Below are positions 45,314 to 53,913 of a stretch of 64,000 nt of DNA, piece after piece (positions within the stretch are counted from its first letter, which is position 1; each line of letters begins with the position of its first letter). Where the stretch lies: positions 1 through 64,000 of the forward strand of contig NZ_VDGI01000017.1 of the NCBI RefSeq assembly GCF_006861825.1, written 5' to 3'. This DNA comes from Psychrobacillus vulpis (GTDB lineage: Bacteria > Bacillota > Bacilli > Bacillales_A > Planococcaceae). The notes under the pieces were generated by a model. It searched no databases. It saw nothing but the letters and a program-made list of their open reading frames with translations, and was not told the origin of the DNA. Made by a program: the position numbers and the translations under genes.

Positions 45314-45710
45314 AGAAATGAAAAAGTATTTATACTAAAAATCATACTATTTTGCAGTGCCCTCGCTATACACCCTGCAGGCTCTTAAGACTCATGCATT
45401 CCCACAGGAGTCTTCACTCCCCGTTCCAAATCAACAAGTTCTATGAAAAATGGGTATAATGACGAAAACAAATCAATCAACGTTAACAGCTGAAAATGCT
45501 AACAATGGAGCAGTATATTTAATTTCTTTAATTCCACCTTTTCAAATTTTTCAAAAGGTAACCGATTACAGCTTCCAACTATGTACTAGATGGGCTTGCC
45601 GAAAACTAATTAAACGATTGTTATCATTTCTATTTGATTGAGTTTATGATTTCGGCTTCTTGTCACCATTTCACATCAACTCAAGATTAAAATAGAAAGG
45701 TAACAATAGT

Positions 45711-45829
45711 TTGGAGAAGCGTCCGCTCGACTCCTGCGGGAAAAGCGAGGCAGACGAGACCCCGCACGAAGCAAAGCGAAGGAGGAGGCTCGGAGCTCGT
45801 CCGCGGAAAGCGAGCGGTTAGCTTCGGAA
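45711..45829. repeat. GC-rich hairpin repeat (GGAGAAGCGTCCGCTCG subtype)
   Basis: The ends TTGGAGAAGCGTCCGCTCG and CGAGCGGTTAGCTTCGGAA are imperfect complements; inner arms CCTGCGGG and TCCGCGG pair with one G-U. Confidence 0.75.
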
Positions 45830-45928
45830 AATCTAATCAATCCTATATAGAAAACTCATTTTTTCTGTCTATTTCAATTAATAAATGAATGAGTAAAATA
45901 GAAAAGTTGCACTTAGCTTTTTATTGGT

Positions 45929-46003
45929 CTGGAGAAGCGTCCGCTCGACTCCTGCGGGAAAGGCTCGGCGCTCGCCCACGGAAAGCGATCGGTTAGACTA
46001 TGG
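45929..46003. repeat. GC-rich hairpin repeat, internally deleted twin of the copy at 45711
   Basis: It shares both ends and the flanks (AATAGAAA before, CTAATCAAT-CTATATA after) with the copy at 45711 but lacks about 45 central bases. The shared flanks show that a larger segment was duplicated in tandem. Confidence 0.75.
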
Positions 46004-46030
46004 AAAACCTAATCAATTCTATATAAAAAT

Positions 46031-46074
46031 AAAAAAGACTGTGACAAACTTGTTTTAGTGTTTGTCTACAGTCT
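46031..46074 (-). terminator. Terminator of ecsAB
   Basis: On the minus strand AGACTGTAGACAAAC pairs with GTTTGTCACAGTCT, followed by a T-run. The arms resemble the terminator at 18050. Confidence 0.8.
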
Positions 46075-46104
46075 GTAGGCTATGATTTACCGACAGCCCT
46101 TTTC

Positions 46105-47301
46105 TTATTTTTTACTCATTCGAACCGTTAGTTCCGATATAACGTATACTGCAATCGGAACCAGCAACATAAGTAACGAATAATTCCCTTGAATAAGTAC
46201 TCCTAGTAATACAAATATTGCTTGTACCAATTGAATCATACGAAGCAATTTATTTACAGCTGCCTTTCTAGCATCCGGATTAATAGGGAATAGCAAATCC
46301 ATTCGGAATTCATGACCAGATAGCAGTGCATGTTTTAGCTGAATAACTGTTGCAAATGCAAGTGCACTGGAGAAAACAATCGCTACTATTGGAAATGGTA
46401 TGAAAACAGTCCCTAGAACCGATAAAAAAGTTAATCGAACCCATAAATAAAAATAATCGTCTGTTCGAATTAACGTTCGCATTACTAAGTAAAGCTGCGC
46501 ATTCTTTTGCCCATTTGGAACAATCTTATAAAAACTATTTAACCATTTTCTTCTCTTTATCTTTCCTCGAATATGGGGAACATCTGTAAAATAATTAGCA
46601 AATCGGTAAAAACGCATCATGCGAGATTGTTCCACTTCGATGAAATGGTCGAATGGAAATGACATCTCTTTTTTCTTTTTTTGCCAAGCAACAAGATATA
46701 TCACACAAATAATTACTATCCCCAATGCGACAATAAAGTTTGCATTTAAGATGAAATATAATGCTGAAAACATTAAAAGAAATCTCACAAAACGATCTAC
46801 CCACACATACTTACCATTTGAAGCACATCGATAATTAAATTCAACAAGCATACTCCAACTTTTAATGATTAAGACAAGTATAAAAAGAACAAAAACCTCA
46901 TTTTTCGATACCCCACCTACTTTTGTAAGCAGTGGTATGGAGACAATAAATGAAGCGATAGCAATAAAGACACTAGAAAAATATGTCCATCTCAAAGCTA
47001 GTTTTAAATAATCATTTAACTTTGTTTCCAAAGGTAGAAAATAAACACTATCAGCTTGTTTCATTAGTGTCACGGGAGGACTAATCATGAATACCAGGCT
47101 TAAGATGAAAGCAACAAGTAAAAAAGCTGGAAAATTTGTAGGTGCTGTTTTTAGCCATTCACTATAAGCATACCCCGCTGCTCCTATTACAAAAACAAGC
47201 ACAATTGCAATATGACCAGAAAAGATATACTTTAAGTATTTTTGCAACTCATTTATATAAAATACGAATCGTTTATTCCATACATCACGCAAGTTGTTCA
47301 T
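46105..47301 (-). CDS. ecsB: EcsB, ABC transporter membrane subunit
   Basis: The 398-residue protein has about ten hydrophobic helices and the EcsB opening LRDVWNKRFVFYINELQKYL. With EcsA it forms a transporter needed in B. subtilis for normal secretion, site-2 protease (RasP) activity and competence. It overlaps ecsA by 17 bases. No ecsC follows; a repeat cluster occupies that place. Confidence 0.9.
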   Translation of the reverse strand: MNNLRDVWNKRFVFYINELQKYLKYIFSGHIAIVLVFVIGAAGYAYSEWLKTAPTNFPAFLLVAFILSLVFMISPPVTLMKQADSVYFLPLETKLNDYLKLALRWTYFSSVFIAIASFIVSIPLLTKVGGVSKNEVFVLFILVLIIKSWSMLVEFNYRCASNGKYVWVDRFVRFLLMFSALYFILNANFIVALGIVIICVIYLVAWQKKKKEMSFPFDHFIEVEQSRMMRFYRFANYFTDVPHIRGKIKRRKWLNSFYKIVPNGQKNAQLYLVMRTLIRTDDYFYLWVRLTFLSVLGTVFIPFPIVAIVFSSALAFATVIQLKHALLSGHEFRMDLLFPINPDARKAAVNKLLRMIQLVQAIFVLLGVLIQGNYSLLMLLVPIAVYVISELTVRMSKK

Positions 47302-48034
47302 CTTGTTGTTCCTTTGTCATTTCGATATATAGGTCATCTAACGTTGCATGTGGCATTTTAAAAACAGCTCGCAAATCATCCATCGTTCCTTGTGCTCTAA
47401 TTTTCCCGTTGTGTAAAAGTAGAATTCGATCACAATATCTTTCTGCAGTAGATAATATATGTGTAGACATTAGAACAGATGCCCCATCTTCTTTTCTAGC
47501 TTGCATTTGATCGAGCAGTGACTGTATTCCAAGTGGATCTAAACCTACAAATGGTTCATCGATAATATATAAAGAAGGGCTTACTAAAAAGGCACACATA
47601 ATCATAACTTTTTGGCGCATTCCTTTTGAAAAATGCGTTGGGAACCAGTTTAGCCTCTTCTCCATTCTAAACTCTTTTAATAGAGAGTCTTTTCTCGCTT
47701 CAAATACAGATTGGTCTAAGTTATATGCCATTGCAGTCAACTGCAGATGCTCATTTAACGTCAATTCATCATATAAAACAGGAGTTTCTGGAATATATGA
47801 AAAAGAAGATCTATATAATGCTGGGTCCTCTATCATCGTTTTTCCATTTAACCGAATGTCTCCCTCTGCTGCGTTCATCGTCCCAATAATATGTTTAATT
47901 GTTGTACTTTTCCCTGCTCCATTCAATCCAATTAATCCAACTAACTCTCCTTTACCTATTGAAAAATTTAGATTGTGTAATACAGGCTTTCTCGTATATC
48001 CACCTGTCACATTATTTACTTCTAATACTGTCAT
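47285..48034 (-). CDS. ecsA: EcsA, ABC transporter ATP-binding subunit
   Basis: Walker A is GLNGAGKSTT, the signature is FSKGMRQKV, Walker B is LYIIDEPFVGLD and the switch is STH. The YSSxx-type Q-loop segment SFSYIPETPVLYDELT is typical of EcsA. It partners EcsB downstream. Position beside hit, divergent, matches B. subtilis. Confidence 0.92.
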   Translation of the reverse strand: MTVLEVNNVTGGYTRKPVLHNLNFSIGKGELVGLIGLNGAGKSTTIKHIIGTMNAAEGDIRLNGKTMIEDPALYRSSFSYIPETPVLYDELTLNEHLQLTAMAYNLDQSVFEARKDSLLKEFRMEKRLNWFPTHFSKGMRQKVMIMCAFLVSPSLYIIDEPFVGLDPLGIQSLLDQMQARKEDGASVLMSTHILSTAERYCDRILLLHNGKIRAQGTMDDLRAVFKMPHATLDDLYIEMTKEQQDEQLA

Positions 48035-48100
48035 TTTTGCACCTCATCTCTACTAAATAGTTTACCAAAGCTAAAACGAAAAATCATTTCTAATTAGAAA

Positions 48101-48216
48101 TGCGCAAGCGCCTATGTCTGCCCCGACAGGCAAATGGGGAAAAGCGAGGAGGCAGCTCCTCAGCCACCACAGCTTTTTCACATTTGACCCCGAGGGGCAA
48201 GGCGCTGGAGCTGGAT
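48101..48216. repeat. Second hairpin repeat family (GCGCAAGCGCC ... AAGGCGCTGGAGC)
   Basis: AGCGCCT at 48107-48113 pairs with AGGCGCT at 48200-48206; inner pairs are GCCCC/GGGGC and CAAATG/CATTTG. The flavour matches a dispersed repeat I recall from other Bacillaceae genomes. It lies between the divergent ecsA and hit genes. Confidence 0.65.
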
Positions 48217-48397
48217 CGATACTGTTACAAAAACCACCTTGAAAAATTGCTTGTCCTTCTTCTAAACTAGATTCTGCACATAAACTAGAAGATGTTACGA
48301 TACATCTATCTTTCCTAAAACTAAATTACATAATTTTTTCAACAGTCTGTTTCATTATATGGTAAACTCATCGTAACAATGAATAGGAGGTTTTTAC

Positions 48398-48823
48398 ATG
48401 AGTGAATGTATTTTTTGTAAAATAATTGACGGTTCCATTCCTAGTGCAAAAATTTATGAGGACGAGCATGTATATGCATTTATGGATATAATGCCACTGA
48501 CAAAAGGACACGCCCTTGTTATTCCTAAAAACCATAAAGAAAATGTCTATGATTTATCTGAAGAAGAAGCAAGTAATTTGTTTAAAGTTGTCCCAAAAAT
48601 CGCGACAGTGTTAAAAGAAACATTCGGTCCTGTTGGCATGAATCTACTAAATAATAATGGGGCACCTGCTGGACAAAGTGTTTTCCATTTTCACTTACAT
48701 TTTATCCCACGCTACGATCAAACAGATGGTTTCCGTGCTACATGGAATACAAAAGAAAAAACATATACACCTGAAATTATTCAAGATTTGGCAAAAGAAT
48801 TATTCGAGAAGTTAAAGAACTAG
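48398..48823 (+). CDS. hit: HIT-family nucleotide-binding protein
   Basis: This 141-residue protein has the histidine triad HFHLHFIP and an N-terminal CIFCKI that with later His residues binds zinc. HIT proteins hydrolyse nucleotide-phosphoramidates or diadenosine polyphosphates. TAGGAGG precedes the ATG. Divergent from ecsA, as in B. subtilis. Confidence 0.93.
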   Translation: MSECIFCKIIDGSIPSAKIYEDEHVYAFMDIMPLTKGHALVIPKNHKENVYDLSEEEASNLFKVVPKIATVLKETFGPVGMNLLNNNGAPAGQSVFHFHLHFIPRYDQTDGFRATWNTKEKTYTPEIIQDLAKELFEKLKN

Positions 48824-48913
48824 TTATTGCAATCAAAGTAAAAAAGCCTTACAATCATAGGTAAGTTTCTTGCTAACGATCAAGAGGATACGTTAGAGGA
48901 AGCTTACAAATTA

Positions 48914-48946
48914 GAGCTTAGAAAAGCTGAGGAGAGATGAGAATTG
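48914..48946 (+). promoter_or_regulatory. TRAP-like triplet array over the trpP ribosome-binding site
   Basis: Triplets start every five bases: GAG 48914, TAG 48919, AAG 48924, GAG 48929, GAG 48934, GAG 48939, with the TTG start at 48944. TRAP binds (G/U)AG triplets separated by two or three bases and represses trpP translation in B. subtilis. Presence of mtrB in this organism is not known. Confidence 0.5.
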
Positions 48947-49468
48947 AATACAAAAAATTTAGTATTAATGGCCCTATTGATAGCGGTCGGTGCAGTTCTG
49001 TATATTATTATCCCCGGATTTAATGGTGGGATGAAGCCAGATTTCATGTTAACGATGATGTTTATTGGCATTCTATTGTTCCCTGAAGTAAAAAGTGTAT
49101 TTTTACTTGGTATTTCAACAGGAATTATTTCTGGTTTGTTTTCTACATTTCCAGGAGGATTTGTTCCGAATGTCATTGATAAAACCGTAACTGCATTTGT
49201 TTTCTTGGGATTAGTCCTTTTACTTGGTAAATACGCTAAAAAAATTCCTGCTGCAATTGTTCTTACATGTGTAGGAACGCTAGTATCTGGAACTATATTT
49301 TTATCTAGTGCTATTTTCGTATTTGATGCAGATGCACTATTTAAAGAATTATTTGTTTTAGTCGTACTTCCTGCAATCGTCATCAATGCAGTTGCATTCT
49401 TTGTTATCTATCCGATTGTCGGAAAACTAATTAAACGGTCAAAATTCGAAACAGCAATATCAGTTTAA
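48944..49468 (+). CDS. trpP: TrpP-like tryptophan transporter
   Basis: The 174-residue protein has about five helices and the TrpP pattern MNTKNLVLMALLIAVGAVLY, GGMKPDFMLTMMFIG and STFPGGFVPNVIDK. TrpP is an S-component-like carrier for tryptophan uptake. The start is TTG, nine bases after GAGGAG. Position after hit and before yhaH matches B. subtilis. Confidence 0.88.
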   Translation: MNTKNLVLMALLIAVGAVLYIIIPGFNGGMKPDFMLTMMFIGILLFPEVKSVFLLGISTGIISGLFSTFPGGFVPNVIDKTVTAFVFLGLVLLLGKYAKKIPAAIVLTCVGTLVSGTIFLSSAIFVFDADALFKELFVLVVLPAIVINAVAFFVIYPIVGKLIKRSKFETAISV

Positions 49469-49475
49469 AATATTC

Positions 49476-49504
49476 GCTTTCCTTTTTAAGGAAAGCTTTT
49501 TTTA
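49476..49504 (+). terminator. Terminator of trpP
   Basis: GCTTTCC pairs with GGAAAGC, followed by seven T residues. Confidence 0.85.
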
Positions 49505-49659
49505 TTGCTTTTCAATCGATATATCTATTTTACCGATTTCGTTCTATCCAACTAGCTCTAGTATTTCGTAAGAATCACCAATCTCTTTTCTTGCTTACAA
49601 TATTATGTTTTAATTATGTCAAGGAAAGGAATAATATTTATAAGCAAAGGGGGAGTCAA

Positions 49660-50034
49660 ATGAAAACAACACATTTTATATTAGGGATTCTAACTGGTGC
49701 AGTTGTTGGAGCATCTACCGTCCTTCTTTCCACTCCACAATCCGGTGGCGAGTTTCGTTCTACTTTGAAATCTACTTCACTTGATGTTCGTGACAAAGTA
49801 TCAGATGTGAAGCAGCAGCTTCAACAACTTAAAAACTCGATTACACTATTAGGTAAAGAATCTAAAGAAGTGATTCCTCAAACTATTGATGAACTAAAAT
49901 CGAGCGTTGCCCAATGGCAAAATGAAACTGCTCCAATTCAAGAGCAGCTTCAAGCAGAAATCACTTCGATTCAACAAGCAGTGGAAGAATTAGAGCGAAC
50001 GCTTCCAAAACCCCAAAAAACATTTACAGAATAA
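49660..50034 (+). CDS. yhaH: YhaH, YtxH-domain protein
   Basis: This 124-residue protein has an N-terminal hydrophobic Gly-rich segment (FILGILTGAVVGASTVLL) and a long helical tail with regularly spaced Lys, Gln and Glu, as in YtxH-type proteins. The start at 49660 has AAAGGGGGAG upstream; the frame is open further up but lacks a site. The role is unknown, possibly stress-related. Confidence 0.82.
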   Translation: MKTTHFILGILTGAVVGASTVLLSTPQSGGEFRSTLKSTSLDVRDKVSDVKQQLQQLKNSITLLGKESKEVIPQTIDELKSSVAQWQNETAPIQEQLQAEITSIQQAVEELERTLPKPQKTFTE

Positions 50035-50036
50035 AA

Positions 50037-50089
50037 AAAGAGGTATGCATTTAGTCACTAATGATGATTAAACGCATTACCTCTTTTTC
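50037..50089 (+). terminator. Terminator of yhaH
   Basis: AGAGGTATGC pairs imperfectly with GCATTACCTCT, followed by a T-run. Confidence 0.7.
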
Positions 50090-50184
50090 TATCACTTATT
50101 ATTTTATTCATAATATTTATTTATTTTGTTTCAACTTACTTACTTTCTTGCTATAATATTCGAAAGAAAATAATCGGGAGAGTA

Positions 50185-50727
50185 GTGATTGAAATGACAG
50201 GACAGGATTATACGATGAAAGAAGCAATGCTCTATAGTCAGCGTATTGCACAACTTTCAAAAGCACTATGGAAAGCAGTTGAAAAAGATTGGCAAGCATG
50301 GATAAAACCTTATGATTTGAATATTAATGAACATCATATTTTATGGATATCTTATCATTTAGAAGGTGCTACTATTTCGGATGTAGCTAAGTTTGGAGTT
50401 ATGCATGTTTCCACAGCATTTAATTTTTCGAAGAAATTAGAGGAGCGCGGACTACTCGCTTTTTCTAAAAGAGATACCGATAAGCGCAATACATATGTAG
50501 ATGTGACGCCAGAAGGAAAAACATTACTTGAAGAAATGTATGAAAACTATCATGATACGCCTCACTCCGTTATAGATGGTTCGTTACCAATGAAGGATCT
50601 GTACGGGAAGTTTCCAGAATTTTTAGATGTTATGGCGGTAATACGAAATATTTACGGAGATGACTTTATGGAAATTTTTGAGCGCTCTATTAAAAATATT
50701 GATAATACCTTTAAACAAACTGAGTAA
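50185..50727 (+). CDS. scoC: ScoC (Hpr), MarR-family transition-state regulator
   Basis: The 180-residue protein carries the nearly invariant Hpr core [20 protein letters not shown] and [20 protein letters not shown] (winged helix recognition region), then DKRNTYV. ScoC represses extracellular proteases, oligopeptide uptake and sporulation genes in B. subtilis. The GTG at 50185 or the ATG at 50194 may be used; GGGAG is four bases from the first. The C-terminus is shorter than in B. subtilis. Confidence 0.93.
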   Translation: MIEMTGQDYTMKEAMLYSQRIAQLSKALWKAVEKDWQAWIKPYDLNINEHHILWISYHLEGATISDVAKFGVMHVSTAFNFSKKLEERGLLAFSKRDTDKRNTYVDVTPEGKTLLEEMYENYHDTPHSVIDGSLPMKDLYGKFPEFLDVMAVIRNIYGDDFMEIFERSIKNIDNTFKQTE

Positions 50728-50845
50728 CACCAACCGTTGTAAGCGCTCTAAAATTTTTAATAATTTTTGTATTGCTTTTTACAAGTAAACATCGTATTGT
50801 ATGTATCTGAAAGATATCCATCAATATTTAGGAGATGCATACAAT

Positions 50846-51391
50846 TTGCACTGTTGGAAAACAATTAATGTGAAAAAACAATATGGTTTGGACCGACTAT
50901 TTCTACTGTCTTCTCTTCTAGTAATAACCGTTTTTTCTTTCGCATATGTTCTGTTAGGAATTATAAACGATACATCTAAATCAGATGATTACTTTTGGAT
51001 ATTTGTGCTTGCTTTTTTTAGCATTTATCCAACTCATAAATTATTTCACTATATTCCACTATTTCGTTTCAGAGATAAAGTGAGATTTTCTATAAAAAAA
51101 CAATTTGGCTTTTTGCCGATAGTTTCTATTCGTATTTTTGAGCCTATTAATAAAAATATATTCGTTTTTTCGTTATTAGCACCATTTATTTTTATCAATT
51201 TAGCTCTTCTTACTGCAGCATTACTTTTACCTATATTCGCACATTACTTTACAATTTTGTTAGCTTATCATTGTGGTATGTGTTTGATCGATTTAATATA
51301 TGTGAAAAATTTACTTAAATCACCGAAGAAGGCACTTATCGAAGAAACAGATGCAGGTTATGAAATATTAATAGCTACCGTCCATACTTAA
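50846..51391 (+). CDS. DUF3267-type membrane protein (putative zincin), YhaJ-like
   Basis: The protein opens CWKTINVKKQYG and has about four helices; THKLFHYIPL and the later AYHCGMCLIDL are the conserved His-containing segments of the DUF3267 group, which resembles membrane metallopeptidases. TTG at 50846, 11 bases after AGGAG, gives the length usual in the family; an ATG at 50801 lacks a site. Position after scoC is consistent with B. subtilis yhaJ. Confidence 0.7.
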   Translation: MHCWKTINVKKQYGLDRLFLLSSLLVITVFSFAYVLLGIINDTSKSDDYFWIFVLAFFSIYPTHKLFHYIPLFRFRDKVRFSIKKQFGFLPIVSIRIFEPINKNIFVFSLLAPFIFINLALLTAALLLPIFAHYFTILLAYHCGMCLIDLIYVKNLLKSPKKALIEETDAGYEILIATVHT

Positions 51392-51460
51392 CAATAACTA
51401 CTACTTGTAAACTATGTTCCTTCTTTGATATGCTTACTAGTATATGAAGGGAGTCTAGAC

Positions 51461-51646
51461 ATGATTATATTTACGTTAGTTCTATTCTCAGCATTTTATT
51501 TGCTACAAATTAATCGAATGACATATGCACTAATAATGTCGAGAGAAATTCCTGAAGAAAAACATACGAAGATCTTCCGTACGATTAACATACTAATCAC
51601 GATTCTTCTTGTTTCCTTCTACGTGGAATTAGTTTATACAGTTTAA
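51461..51646 (+). CDS. Small membrane protein
   Basis: A 61-residue protein with helices at about 1-17 and 41-59. AAGGGAG lies nine bases before the ATG at 51461. It lies between the DUF3267 gene and a terminator and is probably co-transcribed. The family is not recognised. Confidence 0.6.
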   Translation: MIIFTLVLFSAFYLLQINRMTYALIMSREIPEEKHTKIFRTINILITILLVSFYVELVYTV

Positions 51647-51660
51647 GGATAAAAAAAAGT

Positions 51661-51697
51661 TGACCCAATCATTTAATGATGCTGGGTCATTTCTTTT
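51661..51697 (+). terminator. Rho-independent terminator
   Basis: TGACCCA pairs with TGGGTCA, followed by TTTCTTTT. Confidence 0.72.
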
Positions 51698-51759
51698 GAT
51701 ATAATAGGAATGAAAAGAGGAACCAAGATCGTCTTACACGATCTTAGTCCATCCCTTCT

Positions 51760-51852
51760 TTAGTAAAGAAACGCTGCTCCCACAATGATTAACAAAATAA
51801 ACAGTACAACAATCAGTGCAAATCCGGAGCTGGAATTAGAATGTCCACTCAT
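51760..51852 (-). CDS. YjcZ-family sporulation peptide
   Basis: A 30-residue peptide, MSGHSNSSSGFALIVVLFIL followed by LIIVGAAFLY, with GGGAGGTG upstream on the minus strand. A short Ser/Gly head and FALIVVLFILLIIVGA helix define the YjcZ family of small spore-associated peptides. It faces prsA in the opposite direction. An AAGATCG/CGATCTT hairpin lies about 10 bases beyond the stop. Confidence 0.85.
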   Translation of the reverse strand: MSGHSNSSSGFALIVVLFILLIIVGAAFLY

Positions 51853-51989
51853 TTTAAACACCTCCCATTCCATGTATCCTATGCGATACTTCAAATATTC
51901 GGTAGGCAAATGATAGGGAACCATTTTCGTTTTTATTTCGTTTATGTTATAGTAACAACTGCAGCATGAAGAAGTTAGGAGAGAATTTC

Positions 51990-52919
51990 ATGAAAAAAAC
52001 AGTATTGTCATTAACACTTGCAGCATCTGTTCTTGCACTAGGAGCATGTAGCAATGATTCTGCAAACAGCAGTGAAGTAATTGCCACATCAAAGGTTGGA
52101 AATGTCACACAAAGCGAATTATATGAAGAAATGAAATCATCAATTGGCGATCAAGCATTTCAACTTCTAATGATCGAAAAAGTACTATCATCTAAGTATA
52201 AAGTTACGGAAGATGAAGTAAATGACCAGTTAAAAGCGGACAAGGAGCAATTTGGTGAAAACTTTGAAGCGATAATTGGACAACAAGGCTATACAGAAGA
52301 ATCTTATAAAAAATATTTAGAACTTAATTTATTGCAAGAAAAAGCTTTAACTGAAGATGTAAAAGTAACTGAAGAAGAAGTTAAAGCAGAATATGAAAAT
52401 ATTAAAAATGAAATAAATGCTCGTCACGTTCTAGTAGCAGATGAAGAAACAGCGAAAAAAGTAAAAGCTGAACTTGAATCTGGTAAAGACTTTGCAGAAG
52501 TTGCAAAAGAATATTCTACAGAACCTGCTGCGCAAAATACTGGTGGAGAACTAGGTTGGTTTGGAAAAGGACAAATGGTAGCGGAATTTGAAGATGCTGC
52601 ATTCAAATTAGAGAAAAACGTTATTAGTGATCCAGTTAAAACACAACATGGTTTCCATGTAATCGAAGTAACTGATAAACGTACGATCAAAGAATCATAT
52701 GAAGATAAAAAGGCAGAACTTGAGAAAAAATTAAAACTTGAGAAAGCTGACACTTCTACATTATTACCAAAAGTAGCAAAAATGATGAAAGATGCAGACA
52801 TTAAAATCAAAGACAAAGACTTAGAGACTGCACTTGATGAATTTTTAGCTGCTGCTGATGCTCCAAAAGAAGAAACAAATGCAACGGAAGAATCAGATAC
52901 AACTAAGAGCGAGAAATAA
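51990..52919 (+). CDS. prsA: PrsA, foldase lipoprotein (parvulin PPIase)
   Basis: The product of about 309 residues has lipobox LALGAC with Cys20, a SurA-like helical part and a parvulin domain at about 125-220 (NARHVLVADEETA, then GGELGWFGKGQMVAEFEDAA and HGFHVIEV). PrsA helps secreted proteins fold outside the membrane. The start at 51990 follows AGGAG by nine bases; an in-frame ATG at 51966 is upstream of the site. The C-terminal tail is acidic. Confidence 0.95.
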   Translation: MKKTVLSLTLAASVLALGACSNDSANSSEVIATSKVGNVTQSELYEEMKSSIGDQAFQLLMIEKVLSSKYKVTEDEVNDQLKADKEQFGENFEAIIGQQGYTEESYKKYLELNLLQEKALTEDVKVTEEEVKAEYENIKNEINARHVLVADEETAKKVKAELESGKDFAEVAKEYSTEPAAQNTGGELGWFGKGQMVAEFEDAAFKLEKNVISDPVKTQHGFHVIEVTDKRTIKESYEDKKAELEKKLKLEKADTSTLLPKVAKMMKDADIKIKDKDLETALDEFLAAADAPKEETNATEESDTTKSEK

Positions 52920-52936
52920 TATCTAACTATAAAAGA

Positions 52937-52974
52937 AGCGTAAAAGCCCTCTAATGAGCTTTTACGCTTTTTTG
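52937..52974. terminator. Bidirectional terminator between prsA and yhaM
   Basis: AGCGTAAAAGC pairs with GCTTTTACGCT, followed by a T-run; the facing yhaM ends directly beside it. Confidence 0.85.
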
Positions 52975-53913
52975 TTATTCAAATGTCGGCTTATAGAAAG
53001 AACGATTTTCAAGTGGAAATAAACGCTCCGTAAATTCACCTGGATTTGTTTTATCTAACGCACGATTCAGCATATTCATTTTCGCATCAATGTTATCAAT
53101 ATAATGCAAGATTTCCGCTTCTCGAACCATTGGACGCTTCGGACTTCCCCACTCTTCTTTTCCATGATGAGAAAGTACCATATGTTGAAGAAGCATTACC
53201 TCTTCACCTTCAATTTGTAACTCTTCTGCCGCTTTGGAAATTTCATTTACCATAATCGTAATATGACCAAGCAAGTTCCCTTCAATCGTATAGGTTGTTG
53301 CAACAGGTCCAGAAAGTTCTAATACTTTTCCTATGTCATGCAAAATAATCCCTGCATACAGAAGGTCTTTATTTAGTGTTGGATACAACACACATAATGC
53401 TTTCCCTAGTTTTAACATCGAAACAACATGATCAATTAATCCTGAAGCATAATCATGATGATTTTTCGTTGCAGCTGGGAAAGTCATAAACGCTGGTTGA
53501 TGTTTTTTCAATAAGTGTCGAGTAATTCGTTGTATTAATGGATTTTTCATTTCAAAGAAATATTGTAATAATTCTTCCAACAGTTCTTCTTTCGACTTCT
53601 CAGCAGATGGTACAAGATCATTAACCGTTATGGATTCATCCGATTTAGCTGGTCGAATACTTTTCACGCGAAGCTGAAATTTCCCTCGATAGTCTTGGAT
53701 TTCCCCACCTACCCGAACAATTTGACTTGCAGCAAATAATTTTTCATGCTCTTCGTTCGTATCCCATAGCTTTGCTTCGATGTCACCACTTTTATCTTGC
53801 AAAACAAGAGACATAAAAGGCTTTCCAACCGTAGTTACGCCTTTCGTTGATTGTTTTATTAGTAAGAAATGATCTACTGGATCCCCTACTCGTAGTTGTG
53901 TAATACCTTTCAT
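52975..53913 (-). CDS. yhaM: YhaM, 3'-5' exoribonuclease
   Basis: In this 312-residue protein an OB-fold (about 10-95: [28 protein letters not shown]) precedes an HD domain with [12 protein letters not shown] and [11 protein letters not shown], the metal-binding residues. YhaM degrades RNA and single-stranded DNA from the 3' end. It overlaps yhaN by four bases and closes yhaO-yhaN-yhaM. Confidence 0.93.
   Translation of the reverse strand: MKGITQLRVGDPVDHFLLIKQSTKGVTTVGKPFMSLVLQDKSGDIEAKLWDTNEEHEKLFAASQIVRVGGEIQDYRGKFQLRVKSIRPAKSDESITVNDLVPSAEKSKEELLEELLQYFFEMKNPLIQRITRHLLKKHQPAFMTFPAATKNHHDYASGLIDHVVSMLKLGKALCVLYPTLNKDLLYAGIILHDIGKVLELSGPVATTYTIEGNLLGHITIMVNEISKAAEELQIEGEEVMLLQHMVLSHHGKEEWGSPKRPMVREAEILHYIDNIDAKMNMLNRALDKTNPGEFTERLFPLENRSFYKPTFE

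Larger units (their letters stand above)
44968..45360. mobile_element. Non-autonomous element with GAACTGAAAAA / TTTTGCAGTGC ends (copy 3), interrupted
   Basis: The ends resemble copies 1 and 2. The 393 bp length falls to about 225 bp when the inserted 162 bp element and its 6 bp duplication are removed. It starts 16 bases after copy 2, the same spacing seen between 10103 and 10120. Confidence 0.5.
44683..45440. repeat. Nested repeat cluster: interrupted hairpin repeat carrying two mobile-like units
   Basis: The outer pieces, about 44683-44737 and 45361-45440, resemble the left and right halves of the complete hairpin repeat at 9757-9887 (GAGCCTC..., then CTCTTAAGACTCATGC and CCCACAGGAGTC). 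Between them sit two units with CACTGAAAAA-type ends (44738-44951 and 44968-45360). No credible gene is present; the open frame at 45113-45388 is repeat-derived. Confidence 0.6.

Noticed and set aside
45001-45360. A transposase gene in the nested cluster
   Set aside because: No frame shows DDE or HTH motifs; all long frames are repeat-derived.
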